From assembly GCF_018446385.1 (NCBI RefSeq), contig NC_055990.1:26745891-26809890 (forward strand): 64,000 bases of DNA. Reading direction: 5' to 3'. Origin of the DNA: Zingiber officinale (lineage: Eukaryota > Streptophyta > Magnoliopsida > Zingiberales > Zingiberaceae). This document shows, in pieces, positions 10,615 through 22,465 of this stretch. The stretch's first letter is position 1. Each line of letters opens with the position of its first letter. The notes under the pieces are model-generated. The model made no database searches. It saw only the letters and a program-made list of their open reading frames with translations, and was not told where the DNA came from. The position numbers and the translations under genes were made by a program.

Positions 10615-12099
10615 CCCTTCAAATTGATTAAGATTGAAAACCCTTATAATTAAAAAATTAAAGATGGAGTAAAGAGTCCCAAGTCGATTTTTTTTCTAAG
10701 GAGAACTAATAAATGTGTGTGAATTCTGGATTTAAAACTATTTTGGAGTTTTCTAATGCAAATGAGTGTTTTATTTTTGATTAATCCAAAAGAAGGCAAC
10801 TGAAAGTTAGACAAACAATGCATATCTGATCATGCTAGCTCAATTAAAGAATAGAAATGATCTTCAATTCAAATTAATCAACTTTAATAACTCTCAACAG
10901 ATTGCATAGATTGACAAAGAAAAATAGATTTGAACTCAACATGATTCACTTATTTGAACTAAAGACCTCACTTAACATTGCTTACACAATTCAAACTGAA
11001 ACAAACCTAATGTAGAGATCAAGGGTTTCTGATTCAGAAAAGGAATGAATAAAATGCAGCAATCAAATTGCATAGATTCAAATCTAAAGGAAAATTGCAA
11101 ATGCAGGTAATTAGATCATTAGATCTAAGCAATATAATGAAAAATCAAAGATAAAGAAAACGTTCCTCAACTCAAATCATGGATCGAGCTCCTTCTTCCT
11201 GCTGTCAAATAGAAACACTCCTGGAGAACACACTTCAAGCAATCAACAAAGTAGATCCAAGCTCCCGGTTAGTGCAGATGATGTGCATAGTTCCTAGGTA
11301 CCTCCCTTCAAGCTCGTGATCAACCGACAATCTCAACGCACAAAGAATAGAGGATTGACTTCTAGAATCGTGAGCTCTGATTGATTGATCAGATCGATTC
11401 AGGACTCGCGGATGTATGGAGAGATGGAATGGATACGGAAGCTTCGGGAAAACTCCGTCGAAGCCTCTGAAAGCTGGTGGAAACCACGGATCGGGAAAAC
11501 ACCCTCGATCTGTGATGCGGCAAAGGAACGCAGATAACAACGTCATGATGTGGGAAACACCTCGTCGTCGCTCTCTTCTCCCTTTGGACGCTGGTCACTG
11601 GTAGCTCAAAGTTTATCGTTGATGAAGAAAACTGAATCTGAGATATGGATGGGAAATGAGACTCCACCTCGCGCTCTCGAGAAGACGCTCGCACGATGAA
11701 CAGTAGCGAAGCCCCTGTTCATCGTGTCAGCCTCGTGTTCTTAAACACGAATCGAACAGATGTGTGCATAGTATTGTCCTGGTTCGGGTTCAACAATGGC
11801 TGAGCTAGTTCAGCTGGCTTGGTTTGATTCAACAGTAGTTGGGTTAGTGCAAATTAAGTTTGAATTCTAGGTTAGCTGAACTTGAGTGAACCCAAATGTG
11901 ACAATGCGCCTAACTCTTTACCTATAAAACCAAATTAAAACACGCTAAGTACACATCATGAATTAATAGTCATGAATTAGATTAACTCAAATATTCCTTA
12001 CTTAGCAAAAACCAACTCTGAAATCAATTTCCCAAACAAAACAATCTTCATAACCAAACCATTCCAACAAAAAATAAAATGTCACATGAACACACTATC
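10615..12099. other. Sequence between the two LTR-like segments
   Basis: AT-rich to about 11160, then a moderately GC-rich part (11160-11760) that reads like a minus-strand LTR or leader, then AT-rich. No gag/pol motif on either strand. It could be the interior of a small non-autonomous element bounded by the two similar segments, but no target duplication was found. Confidence 0.35.
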
Positions 12100-12279
12100 A
12101 ATATTATGAGAGGCGGTATAAAAAGAGGGGTCATCTCCGCTGGCCAGTTAATTCTCATGTGCGCACAGCCACACACACATCTACACTACTATTCTACTAT
12201 TCATATTCTTTTTCTCCATTTAGCTATAGTTCTGATTTAAGCTTCGGAGTACCTGCACCAGGGACCCCCTTCCTGGTTC
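12100..12279 (+). repeat. LTR-like promoter segment, copy 2
   Basis: Matches 10438-10614, including TATAAAAA (12118) and GCACCAGGGACCC. Here a possible U5 continues to about 12420, whereas copy 1 ends after 'agggaccc'. Confidence 0.55.
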
Positions 12280-14170
12280 TCGCTCTAACATTCCTATTTA
12301 CTCTCTCTGTGGTGTGCGCAGAGAGGATTGCTCGGCATCATTTTCTTCCAACTCTGAGTCTTCTCATGGTCAACATCAGAGCCACCTATCCGCACACTAT
12401 CTTTCCTGATTTCAGACAGTGCCAAATTCTAACAAGTGGTCATAGGGTATACGTCTCATCACAAGGAGCAACAAATCCTCTGTGGACTATCCAAACACCT
12501 TTGGACCCTTTGACTTATAATCAATCATCTCAAGTCCACAACTCTTAAAAGATGTTTGTTTAAGATGTCAAAGTATAAGTCTTTATGACCAAGATGACTT
12601 GAATACCTCAAGTCGAAGGAAACATGTACTCGAGCTGTAGTAACAGCTTCATTGTCATATCCATATATAAGAGAACCATAAAAGTCTTACAATAGGTCAT
12701 TTCAATGAAGTGGCTATCATAACTAGCATTTATGTTTAACTCTCGACATCCTAATATTTCTAGTCAATGAGAAACAACTACTTGGTTAGACCAATGAATA
12801 TAATTCGTGCTAGTCTCACAGAATTGATGATGTTCAAACATATCAAGCCGTCGACTAAAGAAGATTTCAATATATTCATAATAACACATGTAGAGATGCT
12901 CACTAGTCGTAATCCAATCACAAGTTCTCTCATGCTATGAATCATATTATGGACATTTAGTATGTGAGTTTAAGATCCAATATATATAGTGAATATTTAT
13001 TTATTCAATAAATAATAGATACCATAAGATGATTTTCTTAGGGCATCTCTCAGATATAACACTTAAACTAGCACCATGTTGGTATTGATCTTCCTAAACT
13101 AGCAACAACGTGGCCTTGAGTTTTGATCATAAAGTCTAGTGTTGCTTTCCTAATATTAGCACTATGTTGTTGCTGATCTTCTTAGACTAACACCACTATG
13201 TACCAAAATATTCAAATCGTTTGAGAAGGTCTAAAAACAATAAATGAGGGTATATTTGGAATCTCATGAGTTATGTGAATTCACAGGACTTGGAATGGTT
13301 CAATCGGAGTTCTCTAGGTCCATCAATGAGTTTTGACTGAAATTTACTGATGGACCTAGGCGGTTTAGATTTATAAAATTTTGATATATAATGGAAGAAA
13401 TGAATTCTAAAAGTTAGCACTAAGGTAGTGCTATTTTTTGTATTGGTATGATTAAATTGTGATGTTGATTTTTTTTTTTTAAAAAAAAGTAATACTGCAG
13501 TTGTTGTTACAAGAATGAAAAGAAAAATTAATTTTATCATAAGGGTAAAATAGGGAGGTAAAAAAAACAATTTTACCCTAAAGGTAAAATAGAAAAGATG
13601 AGCACCTTTTAGACAATACTGTACCTTTTAAGCCATCTCAAATACTGCGTATGTCTTTTGCGGAAATTGCCGTTATAAACTTCTACTTCCCTAGTATACA
13701 ATAAACGTGCTCAACTGCTGTCTGAAAACTATGAATTAAAAATATTAATTTTCATATAGAAAATATCATACAGTTGGATATGGAATAATGTGGGTATATC
13801 AGACAAACTTTGACTACGATGCAAGCTGCTATCTTAGCTGTTCTATAGCTGACCGTGGACCCAGTTAAATATTTTAAAATATTAATAAATATATTGATAC
13901 ACGCATCAAAAATTCTTTTATAGACTAAAGATTAATCAATAAAAGTCTTTTCGGGGCAGAAAAGAAAAAGACACGACAACAACGCCGTGTTAAAGAGGAA
14001 AGCTTTCTCAACGTAAAGCTTACGAGGTTGATACCCGAATCTTTACCAACCACTACTTTTACTAGATCCCCAAAATCTTAAAGTATGAAGAGGTGGGTAG
14101 ACGTTCGAAGTTAGTTGAGTGGGATCTGTAAAAGAAAAGAATAAAAAGCGGTAAACCGAGGAGAGCCAAC
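12280..14170. other. Intergenic DNA upstream of the ERD15-like gene
   Basis: No supported gene. 13040-13200 has a degenerate repeat of 'actagcaccatgttg'-like phrases. A short inverted repeat GGGTAAAAT/ATTTTACCC lies at about 13543-13578. From about 13900 onward it is probably promoter. Confidence 0.4.
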
Positions 14171-14176
14171 AGGTTG

Positions 14177-14182
14177 GCCGAC
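14177..14182 (+). promoter_or_regulatory. DRE/CRT core (GCCGAC) upstream of the ERD15-like gene
   Basis: GCCGAC fits the RCCGAC core bound by DREB/CBF factors, about 70 bp upstream of the TATA box. A TTGAC (W-box core) follows a few bases later. One hexamer is weak evidence by itself; it is of interest because ERD15 genes are known to respond to dehydration. Confidence 0.4.
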
Positions 14183-14245
14183 GCTTTGACGAACCGTGGT
14201 TGCGGACAGACGAACCGGATGGTTCGGCTTTCCCTACACGACCTC

Positions 14246-14252
14246 TATAAAA
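14246..14252 (+). promoter_or_regulatory. TATA box of the ERD15-like gene
   Basis: TATAAAA in 'acctctataaaacccc'. A transcription start about 30 bp downstream would give a 5' untranslated exon ending at the splice donor at 14326. Confidence 0.65.
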
Positions 14253-14277
14253 CCCCTTCCGCCATCCGCTCTTCGTT

Positions 14278-14325
14278 CGTAACTGCGGAGCTTTGCTTTC
14301 TCCGGAGATATTTTGAAGCGAAGAG
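14278..14325 (+). other. 5' untranslated exon of the ERD15-like gene
   Basis: Inferred: begins about 30 bp after the TATA box and ends at AAGAG|GTAAAC. The start is approximate. Confidence 0.5.
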
Positions 14326-15371
14326 GTAAACCAATCTGACTCATGCTATTAGATCTTGCTATCAAGCGGATCGATTAGGAAAGACTTGTGGATTATGCTT
14401 CTCTATTTTGGGATCTGAAATTTGTTGCGGTCGTTGGCTTTCTTTGGATCTGGATGATTGCGATCTGATCTTGATTGTGTTTGTTTTCGGATGAGTCGCT
14501 TCGTCGATCGATCTGGAGACGATCAGTTCTTTTTCTTGAGTTGTTTGAGATTCTGCGTGGATTCTTGCTTGCTGATAGCCAAGGATCCATATTCTCCTAT
14601 GTTTTTCAAGTGTACCGATCGGAATCTACGGGATTAGCTTTGTGTTTTACTGCCAAATTCTGCTGGGGAACCATCAAAGTGACCTTTTTTCCTCGAATAT
14701 TTGACGAGACTTTGAAACTCTCCTTGTAGTTTGTTATTCCTATTTCTGGTTTCTCTGTTTGACTGCCCTATTTGTTCTATATGAGATGGTTCTGTATTTC
14801 ACGTTAGTTCTAGGTCATAATCAATATTTCACTTGAAGCAGTTGGTTGTTTCAATAGTTTGTTTATTCGAGAAGAAGGGTTCACTTGAGGCGAGGGCTTG
14901 TGAAATTAATGTAGAAACCATCCCAAAAATAACAGTTTGCAGGAATTTATGCAGGCTCACAACCTTGATTTGACCTTAAACAATTATATTTCTTGAATCT
15001 TTAATACGTTGGTGCAGATTTTTGACATCCGTAAAGTTGAGTTTATGTTTTAGCTAGCCAATTTTATATGTTTTTTTTCCAGTATAATTTGTATATTTAG
15101 TTTTGGGGGTGATCTTTACTTCAGAGCATCTGATGATTTATCTCCTGTACATTTGTTTGTAGCGTGATTGATTGGATTTGCTTCCTTTATACCCTGTCGA
15201 AGTAAATTATCCTCAATTCACATACAATAAGCTGTAGTTAAAGAAACAAGGGATGATTGAAAAATACTCTCAAAATTCAGAAAAGCTTTAGAATTATGTT
15301 GGTCTGTTTTGCATTCTATGTTATATAATTTATTGAAGTTCGATTCTAAATTATACAATTATTACTTTCAG
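14326..15371 (+). other. Long intron in the 5' untranslated region
   Basis: GTAAAC donor at 14326 and TTACTTTCAG acceptor ending at 15371, two bases before the ATG. The 1046-bp intron is T-rich like a plant intron. Small ORFs inside it are not taken as genes. Confidence 0.6.
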
Positions 15372-15373
15372 AT

Positions 15374-15945
15374 ATGAGCATGATGGAATTGCCTTCAGGA
15401 GCAATACCCAAGTCCACGCTGAACCCAGATGCTCCGCTCTTCATCCCAATGGCCTTTCAGCAGGTGCAAGACTTTTCGCCGGAATGGTGGGAGCTAGTGA
15501 AGACAACCACTTGGTTCCGCGAACATTGGTTCCACGTACACCAAGATCAAGAAACCTTCGACGAGGCCGATGGAGATGAGGATGTTGCAAACCTACTTCC
15601 CGATTCCATTGATCTTGAAATCGGCAATGAACTATCCATGATCGCCGCAGACACTGAACGAGCATCTCTCCAGCAATCTGTGCTAGAAGACGTGGCCATG
15701 AACACTGACATGCTCAATTTGGGTATTTGAAGACATCTGTTGTTCTTTATAACCATTGCCGAATACTGAATCCAAGTATTTGATGTCGTGCAGGGTTTCT
15801 GAACAATGCAGAGATAAATTTTGGCTCAAGAGCTCCAAAGAATGACATCAGAGCATTATCCGAACACGCAAAGTATCGCGAGAAACCCGTTCAGCGAATG
15901 AGCCCAAAGTTCGCCTCTCGCCATTTCATTCAACAGCCTCGCTAG
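15374..15945 (+). CDS. ERD15: ERD15/CID1-like PAM2-motif protein (two coding exons)
   Basis: Exon 1 is 15374-15722, intron 15723-15793 (GTATTT..GTGCAG, 71 bp, phase 1), exon 2 15794-15945, giving 166 residues, close to Arabidopsis ERD15. Residues 14-25 form a PAM2 motif (STLNPDAPLFIP), which binds the MLLE domain of poly(A)-binding protein, followed by the family's FSPEWWELV segment (34-42), an acidic middle and a C-terminal block ending in QPR. ERD15 proteins are small, hydrophilic, dehydration-induced and modulate ABA responses. The ATG at 15374 lies just after the acceptor of the 5' UTR intron and before the motif. Both exons are intact. Family assignment is firm; the physiological role is taken from the family. 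Confidence 0.9.
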
Positions 15946-16050
15946 GACTAGAAGTAATCCTACTGCCTTCCTTCTGTATAGAACTACGATGAATCTATCT
16001 GACTGTAGAGTTGTTCAAAGTAAGTTCAGTTTGGGAATTAAACTGTCAAT
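15946..16050 (+). other. 3' untranslated region of the ERD15-like gene
   Basis: Non-coding sequence after the TAG at 15943-15945; the end is not defined by a clear poly(A) signal. Confidence 0.4.
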
Positions 16051-17282
16051 CTACGACACAAGAATCACCATCGATAGATAAGTTACTAAAACATGTGAAA
16101 TTACAAAGATGGTAATTAAGCAACTGTAATAGAAATAAACAACCATGAAAAGTAATTAAATCCTAATTAATCAATACAATTTGCCGATGAAACACGAGAA
16201 GTATTTCGCCTGTGTCACACACAGAACCACCGAGGAAGAAAACCACTGTCACTCGAAAATCTCCTAACTTCGGTGGACGTCGACGCCACTGGTCAGAGAT
16301 GAAGCTTCAATGGTGGAAGCGCAATGTCCCTCGAAGCGAACCACTCCAAGGAATCGGCTAGATATGAAGGAGTTCTGCCCAAAACCTGTCAACCCTGGCT
16401 CTGCCCTCTTCACCGCGTTTGGCAAGGCTAGGTTATGTGGGTCAGAAATAGGAAGAAGTCCCTGGAATCCTTTGGTAAGGGGGGAAGGTGGACAGCTGGA
16501 AAATCTGAGCTCCTGCTTCCTTCTTCATTGTGTCCGGCAGAGAGCTCGAGCACTGATGCTGGTGCAGAGAAGTGGAAGGAAGCCGGAGAAGAACCAGAGC
16601 TTGTAACCCCACTAGAAACTGCCGCTGCCTTCTTCACCGCGTTCGACAGAGGGCTTCGAAGCTTGGAATGCGAGGTGGATGAAGAACTTCGCCGAAGATA
16701 TCACTCCGCCGTTGCCCGATGATCGCTGCCGTCGTCGTCTTCGTCGTCTTCGATCGGGAGAAGAGGACGGGGCGTTCGGGGAAGGGAAGTGACGCGAACA
16801 GTGTGAGAGAAACCCGAGCCGCTGAAACTTGAACCACATTTTCCCTTTTAAGCCTCTGTTGAACCTGCCCTGAACCGCTGATTGATTTGAACTGGTTCAG
16901 TTGCATTAGAGTTTTAGGATTCCTTCCCTCTGGGCTTTGAAGTTCGCTTCTCTTTCTCTTGCTCCATTTTAACCATTTGGCAATTCTCAATTGTTACCCC
17001 CCTTAATTCCTACAAAATATAATATAATTAAATAATATCTAAAAATATCCATAAAATGTACAAAAATTAAAATGAAGACTAATAAAGATTTAAAATCATG
17101 AAACACACTAAAAATATATAATTAGATACATAAAAGGATAGAAACATCCAGATATAACAATTAAATAAAGTGTTCAAATGACGGTTATCAGTACTTGCAT
17201 GAGTATTTGTTCCAATCTCACTCTTTGGGAACGTGTAGCGGTAAAATGATTGGTAGATTCAAATATAGACTGAAGCATGTAG
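16051..17282. other. Repeat-like sequence, no gene supported
   Basis: 16200-16980 is moderately GC-rich and reads like a minus-strand LTR or leader, similar in style to 11160-11960; 16990-17210 is AT-rich. Overlapping short ORFs on both strands do not form a convincing protein. Confidence 0.35.
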
Positions 17283-17420
17283 ATATTTTGAAGGAAAATT
17301 TATGGAGTTGGTATTAGAGGATTGTTAAAGTAACATATCTATCTTCTGAAAGAAAATTTATGAGGTTGATATTAGAGGATTGTTAAGATAACATATCTAT
17401 CTTCCAAAAGAAAATTTATG
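17283..17420. repeat. Tandem duplication, about 63-bp unit
   Basis: GAAAATTTATGG(A)G..TTAGAGGATTGTTAA..ACATATCTATCTTC occurs twice in full and a third time in part, with a few substitutions. Confidence 0.7.
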
Positions 17421-17870
17421 GGATGCAATACAAAAGTATGACTGAGAGAATGGTCATGTTTGTCGCTCATGGTTTTAATACTCAAGTGGAGTGTGGTGGC
17501 CTACATGGATGTGTAGTAGACGTCGACTATTAATGATTTCAACGTGGGCATTTCCATGATTTATTAGGGTGACAAGTGCAAAATCTCTGTGAGGCCTAGT
17601 AAGTCAACTCTCGGATTAGTCGAATCAAAAATTTTAAAATCTATATTATAAAAAATAAATAAATGTGATTTGGGAATCCCGTTGCACTCAAACATCCAGC
17701 ATGGACATGCACACACCCATCATATTGCAGCTAGCATGGGCATGCACACACCAAGCATACCAATGCCTACATATATATATATATAACCCACCGTGTGCAC
17801 ACCCGGTCAGCATTGTTACTTTTTTTATTTATTTTGAGTATGCTATGTAGCTATAGAGCCTAAGTTTTTT

Positions 17871-17985
17871 TGAGTATGCTATGTAGCGGTAGCTTTGGCT
17901 AATCTTCCACATCATAAAGAAATTTTCTGGGCTAATTGGTATTCTGTTTTGTCAGCTATTAACTAGAATTTGTAGCAGAAATAAC
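17871..17985. repeat. Direct repeat, copy 1 (before the primer site)
   Basis: About 115 bp, from 'gagtatgctatgtag' to 'agtagcagaaat'-like sequence; matches 18191-18305 with few differences. Confidence 0.75.
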
Positions 17986-18171
17986 ATTGATATCTAGAAT
18001 CTTTTTCTTTTGATAGTGGAATCTGTAATTGTTACCTGTTCAGGTAATTAACTCTTTCTCTCACATTAAATTCTGATGTTCTCTTTCATATTTAGTTAAT
18101 AGATATTGTCGGGTATAATTGTTGTGAATTATTGTGTTTTTGGTGGAAAATAACCTGAATTCCATAATAAT

Positions 18172-18183
18172 TGGTATCAGAGC
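18172..18183 (+). other. Primer binding site, tRNA-iMet type
   Basis: TGGTATCAGAGC, complementary to the 3' end of plant initiator Met-tRNA, as used by most copia elements. Confidence 0.85.
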
Positions 18184-18190
18184 TAAATTT

Positions 18191-18305
18191 ATTTTGAGTA
18201 TGCTCTGTGGTTGTAGCTTTGGCTAATCTTCCACATCATAAAGAAATTTTCTGGGCTAATTGGTATTCCATTTTGTCAGCTATTAACTAGAATTAGTAGC
18301 AGAAA
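18191..18305. repeat. Direct repeat, copy 2 (between primer site and gag start)
   Basis: Second copy of 17871-17985; its end overlaps the gag ATG at 18305. Confidence 0.75.
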
Positions 18306-19080
18306 TGACATCGACGACATTAGCTTCTTCATCTTCGATCTTGGCTAGAAATGCAGTATCTAATGCATATTTGCAATGGAAATTTTTGAAGGCATCGGTC
18401 ATTTCGGCATGTGGCAACGTGAGGTTCAAGATGTCCATTGCTATTAAAGGAGAGAAATCGGATGAAGTAGAGGAAAAAAAATGGAAGGTCAATAGAATGG
18501 CGTGTGGTACTATTCGATTGTGCCTTTCTAGAGAGCAGAAGTATGAATTTTCTAAAGAAACTTCTACAATTAGATTAACGATGGCACTGGAGGAGATATT
18601 CTTGAAGAAAAACAGTCATAACAAACTCTATATCAAGAAGATATTGTTCCGTTTTAACTATGCTTCAGGTACTACTATGAATGATCACATTAATAGTTTT
18701 AATCAGCTGGTAATTGATTTGATGAATATGGATGTGACTTTTAATGATGAATATCTGGCTTTGATGTTGATGGCATCACTTCCTGATGAGTTTGAGTATG
18801 TTGAAACTTGAAACTACTCTACTTCATGGGAAGGTTGATGTGTCACTTAGTGAGGTAACTACTGCCTTGTATAGTTATGAATTGAGAAAGAAAGAAAAGC
18901 AAGGAAACACAACTGTAGAAGCAGAAGCTCTTGTTGTTAGAGGTTGTTCGCAAAGTCAAAAGAAAGGATGGAGAGGGAGATCTAAGTCAAAGTCTAGATT
19001 AAGTAAAGATGAATGTGCCTATTGTTGAGAAAAAGAGCATCGGAAGACAGATTGTCCTAAATTTAAAAATAAAAGAAAAC
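18305..19080 (+). pseudogene. Copia gag remnant
   Basis: From the ATG at 18305 a gag-like protein runs to a frame break near 18800, then continues in another frame (18786-19028) with a basic Arg/Lys/Ser stretch and a CCHC zinc knuckle (Cys, Cys, His, Cys at about 19016-19054). The knuckle contains an in-frame TGA (19027). Gag would package the element RNA in cytoplasmic particles; this copy cannot make the full protein. The order and knuckle spacing are clear. Confidence 0.75.
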
Positions 19081-19169
19081 CTATAAAGAGAAAGGGTATA
19101 GCAGAGTCAAATGTAATTGAGTGTGATAATGCAGATTCAAACATCTCAATTGCTGCTACACCATTAACC

Positions 19170-21827
19170 GACAATTCTAGCTCATGGTTGCTAGATTCAG
19201 CTTGTAGTCACCATATGTTTCCCAATCGAGAGTGATTTTCTGATTTTAAAGAACTAAAAGGTGGAGTTTCCTACACAACAAATAATTACCCTCTTAACAT
19301 ATATGAGATTGGTTCAATTTGCTTGAGGAACTAGGATGGATCAGTCAAAACCTTAACAAGTGTTCATTATGGGTTGAATTTGATGAGAAATCTCATCTTT
19401 GTAGGAACCTTGGAGTCAAAAGGTTTTGAAATGAGGGTGAAAGATGGGATGATGAGGATCATCTTTGGTGTACTTATGATAATGAAGGGAATCCGGAATA
19501 GAAATAATGTGTATTATTTTTTAGGTAGTATGATTGTTGGGACAACAACAATAACAACTTCTACTGATGATAAAGAGTCAGAAGTAACCAGGTTATGACA
19601 CATGCACTTGGGGTATGTTGGAAAAAATCCTTGAAATTGATGTAGATCAAGGCTGATTGAAAGGAGCATGGGCTTGCAAATTGGATTATTGTGAGCATTG
19701 CATCAAAGAGAAGAAAACAAGGGTAAAATTTGGTACAAGAATCCATAATACTGAGTGCATTTTGGATTATGTTCATTCAGATGTATGGGGACCTTCCAGG
19801 ACAACTTCTTTGCGAGGAAAACACTATTATGTTGTCGTTGATGATTTTTCCCAAAGATTTTGGGTGTATACAATGAAGATGAAGGATAAGGTTTGGGAAT
19901 TTTCCTTAAATGGAAAAAATGATGGAGACTCTAACTTGTAAAAATGTCAAACGTCTCTATACAAGATAATGGTGGAGAATTTAAAAATGATCCTTTTTTA
20001 AAAATCTGTGAAAATGAAGGTATTGTTAGCCACTTCACCGTCAGAAATATGTCACAAAAGAATGGAGTGGCTGAGCGTATGAATTGGACATTGTTGGAGA
20101 AGGTCCAATGTATGTTGTCCATTGCTGGGTTAGACAAAGAATTTTGGGCTGAGGCTTTGGTATATTCTTGTCACCTTGTTAATCGTTTACTATCAACTGC
20201 TATTAATGTTAAAACACCATTGGAGAAATGGTTTGGAGAACCTACTATAAATTATGATTTATTACATGTGTTTGGTTCCACCGTGTATTATCATGTTAAT
20301 GAGTCAAAGCTAGATCCAAGAACAAAGAAGGCAAGCTTCATGAAAATCACCTCAGGTGTTAAAGGATATCTTCTTTAGTGTCTAGAAACAAAGAAGGTAA
20401 TCTTCAACAGGGATGTCACTTTTGATGATGCTACCATGTTTAGAAATGTGACTTCTAAACAAATATTGCAGTCAGATGGTACCAAACATGTGGAGTTTGA
20501 AGCTAACAAAATTATTCCAGCCAATAAAGAAAATAATGGTGATTCTCCTATAGTAGATGAAGAGTTTCAAATCCAAAAACCTTTACAACCAGATGAAGAA
20601 GAGGTTCAGACCCAAGAACCTCCACAGCAATATGAATCAATTGCACTAACAATGGGAAAAGGAACTATAAGACAACATGCTCGTTATGTCAATATGGTCA
20701 CTTCTGCAATTCCAATTGATGATGTTCCTGCTACTTATAATGAAGCAGTCCAAAGCTCAGAACAAAAAAAATGGAGGAATGCCATGGATGAAGAAATGCA
20801 GTCCGTTCATAAGAATCAGAAATGCAAACTAGCAAATCTTCCAAAGGAAAAGAAAGCAATTGGTTGCAAATGGGTATATACAAAGAAAGTTGGACAAGGA
20901 TAATGCTCTCTACAAAGTAAGATTGGTGGCTAAAGGCTACGCTCAGTCGGAGGGAGTTGATTATAATGAAGTATTTTCTCCAGATATAAAGCATTCCTCC
21001 ATCAGAATTTTGTTGGCTTTGGTAGCACAGTTGAATTTGGAATTAGTTTAGATGGATGTAAAAATTGCTTTTTTACATGAAGACTTGGATGAAGAAATCT
21101 ACATGACTCGGCCAGATGGATTCAAAGTTGTTGGAGAGGAAAAGATGGTATGCAAATTGAAAAAATTGCTGTATAAATTGAAGCAATCTTCGAGATAGTG
21201 GAACAAGTGATTTGATAAGTTTATGATAGGGCAAAAGTACACGAGAAGCAAATATGATGTGTGTATTTGCACAAGCTACAAGACGGAGCCTATATATATC
21301 TTCTTCTTTATGTTGACGATATGTTGATGGTTGCCAAGAGTCAAACATAAATATAGTAATTAAAAAATCAATTAAATAAGGAATTTGATATAAAGCAACT
21401 CAGTGAAGCAAAGAGGATTTTTGACATAGAAATATCAAGAGATAGGAAATTGGGGAGGCTTTGTTTATCTCAGAAAGAATATTTGGGGAAGGTATTAAAA
21501 CATTTTGGCATGAATGAGAAATTAAAACCAGTTAGCACCCCACTTGCTTCTCATTTCAAGTTTATTGCATTTATGTCAACAAAAAATGATGCGGAATACA
21601 TGTCAAAAGTACCATATGCAAATGCTGTTGGTAGTTTGATATATGCAATGGTGCATACGAGGCTCGATATTTCATAGGCAGTTGTGGTTGTGAGCATGTA
21701 TATGCTTGATCCTGGAAAGGAGCATTGGCAAGCTGTGAAATGGATTCTACGATATATTTTGAACAATGTAGATGTTGGTTTAGTATTTCAGCAGGGCAAA
21801 CAAGATGGTCAATATGCAATTGGGTAT
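19170..21827 (+). pseudogene. Copia pol remnant (protease, integrase, RT, part of RNase H)
   Basis: Recognisable pieces in order: protease active site with the DSACSHHM motif (about 19195); GAG-pre-integrase zinc-finger region (about 19600-19740); integrase core with HSDVWGP (about 19775), DNGGEF (about 19966) and the NGVAER glutamate (about 20060); RT start with KWVYTKK (about 20868), MDVK.AFLH (about 21051) and the YVDD catalytic box (about 21310); and RNase-H-linked VGSLIYAM (about 21625). At least six stops or shifts break it, including stops near 19230, 21049, 21197 and 21675. RNase H is lost where the LTR at 21828 starts. Confidence 0.85.
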
Positions 21828-22465
21828 TGTTGGTACAATATTCCCTAGGTCAAGGTTGACTTGGTTGACTGAGCTTGAATTGGTTCAAGCTCGAGTCTTG
21901 ATGTTTGGGTTTCGATATTTGACAATACATGGAGACAAGACATGGAGATTGCAGGTGCAATTGTTCATGTGGTGAGATTGTAAAGGAGAGTCAAGTAGGT
22001 CAAGGTTGACTGGATACTTGACTGGAAAATCTTGGTGAGTGAAGCCAAGTGAAAGTCCTAACTGGGAGGTTAGGCAGACTGGAAAGTCCCGGTGAGTGAA
22101 GCCGGGCAGATGGAAAGTCCTGGTGAGTGAAGCCAGGCAGAAGGAAAAATCCTAGTGAGTGAAGCTAGGTGAAAGTCCCAGTGAGTGAATCCGGGCAGAT
22201 GGAAAGTCCTGGTGAGTGAAGCCAGGCAGAAGGAAAAACCCTAGTGAGTGAAGCTAGGTGAAAGTCCTAGTGAGTGAAGCTGGGCAGTATGGAAAGTCCT
22301 GGTGAGTGAAGTCAGACAAATGAGAAGTTCTGGTGAGTGAAGCCAGGCACAGGAAATCCAGATGGATCAAGGTTGATCAGACATCTTGTATTGGGAAGTC
22401 CAAGTAGGTCAAAGGGATTGACCGGATACTTGGCACAGGAAATTCAGGTGGATCAAGGTTGGTCG
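21828..22465 (+). repeat. Partial SIRE-style LTR inserted in the copia element
   Basis: Begins TGTTGGTACAATATTCCCTAGG exactly where the copia RNase H reading stops; the five bases before it are GGTAT. Only the first 638 bp are present before a minus-strand LTR starts at 22466. 49265-49786 may be a later part of the same element, but this is a guess from style. Confidence 0.6.
22015..22370. repeat. Tandem array of about 31-bp units with GTGAGTGAAGCC
   Basis: About ten copies of 'ggaaagtcc(t/c)ggtgagtgaagccaggcag', alternating 'aggcag' and 'gggcag' types, inside the LTR that starts at 21828. Confidence 0.85.

Larger units (their letters stand above)
17826..21827 (+). mobile_element. Decayed Ty1/copia retrotransposon, 3' end cut off
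   Basis: An initiator-Met-tRNA primer site (18172-18183) is followed by gag, protease, integrase, RT and part of RNase H in copia order (integrase before RT). The frame is broken by many stops and shifts, so it is an old copy. The coding remnant ends abruptly at 21827 where a different LTR begins (TGTTGG at 21828). The 5' LTR ends near 18169; its start is not defined. Confidence 0.8.

Noticed and set aside
14475..14729. 84-codon ORF downstream of a TATA box
   Set aside because: It lies inside the 5' UTR intron of the ERD15-like gene and has no recognisable content.
18172..18183. tRNA gene at TGGTATCAGAGC sites (also 56960, 58744, 37793)
   Set aside because: Only the 12-nt primer complement is present, with no tRNA arms; these are retroelement primer sites.
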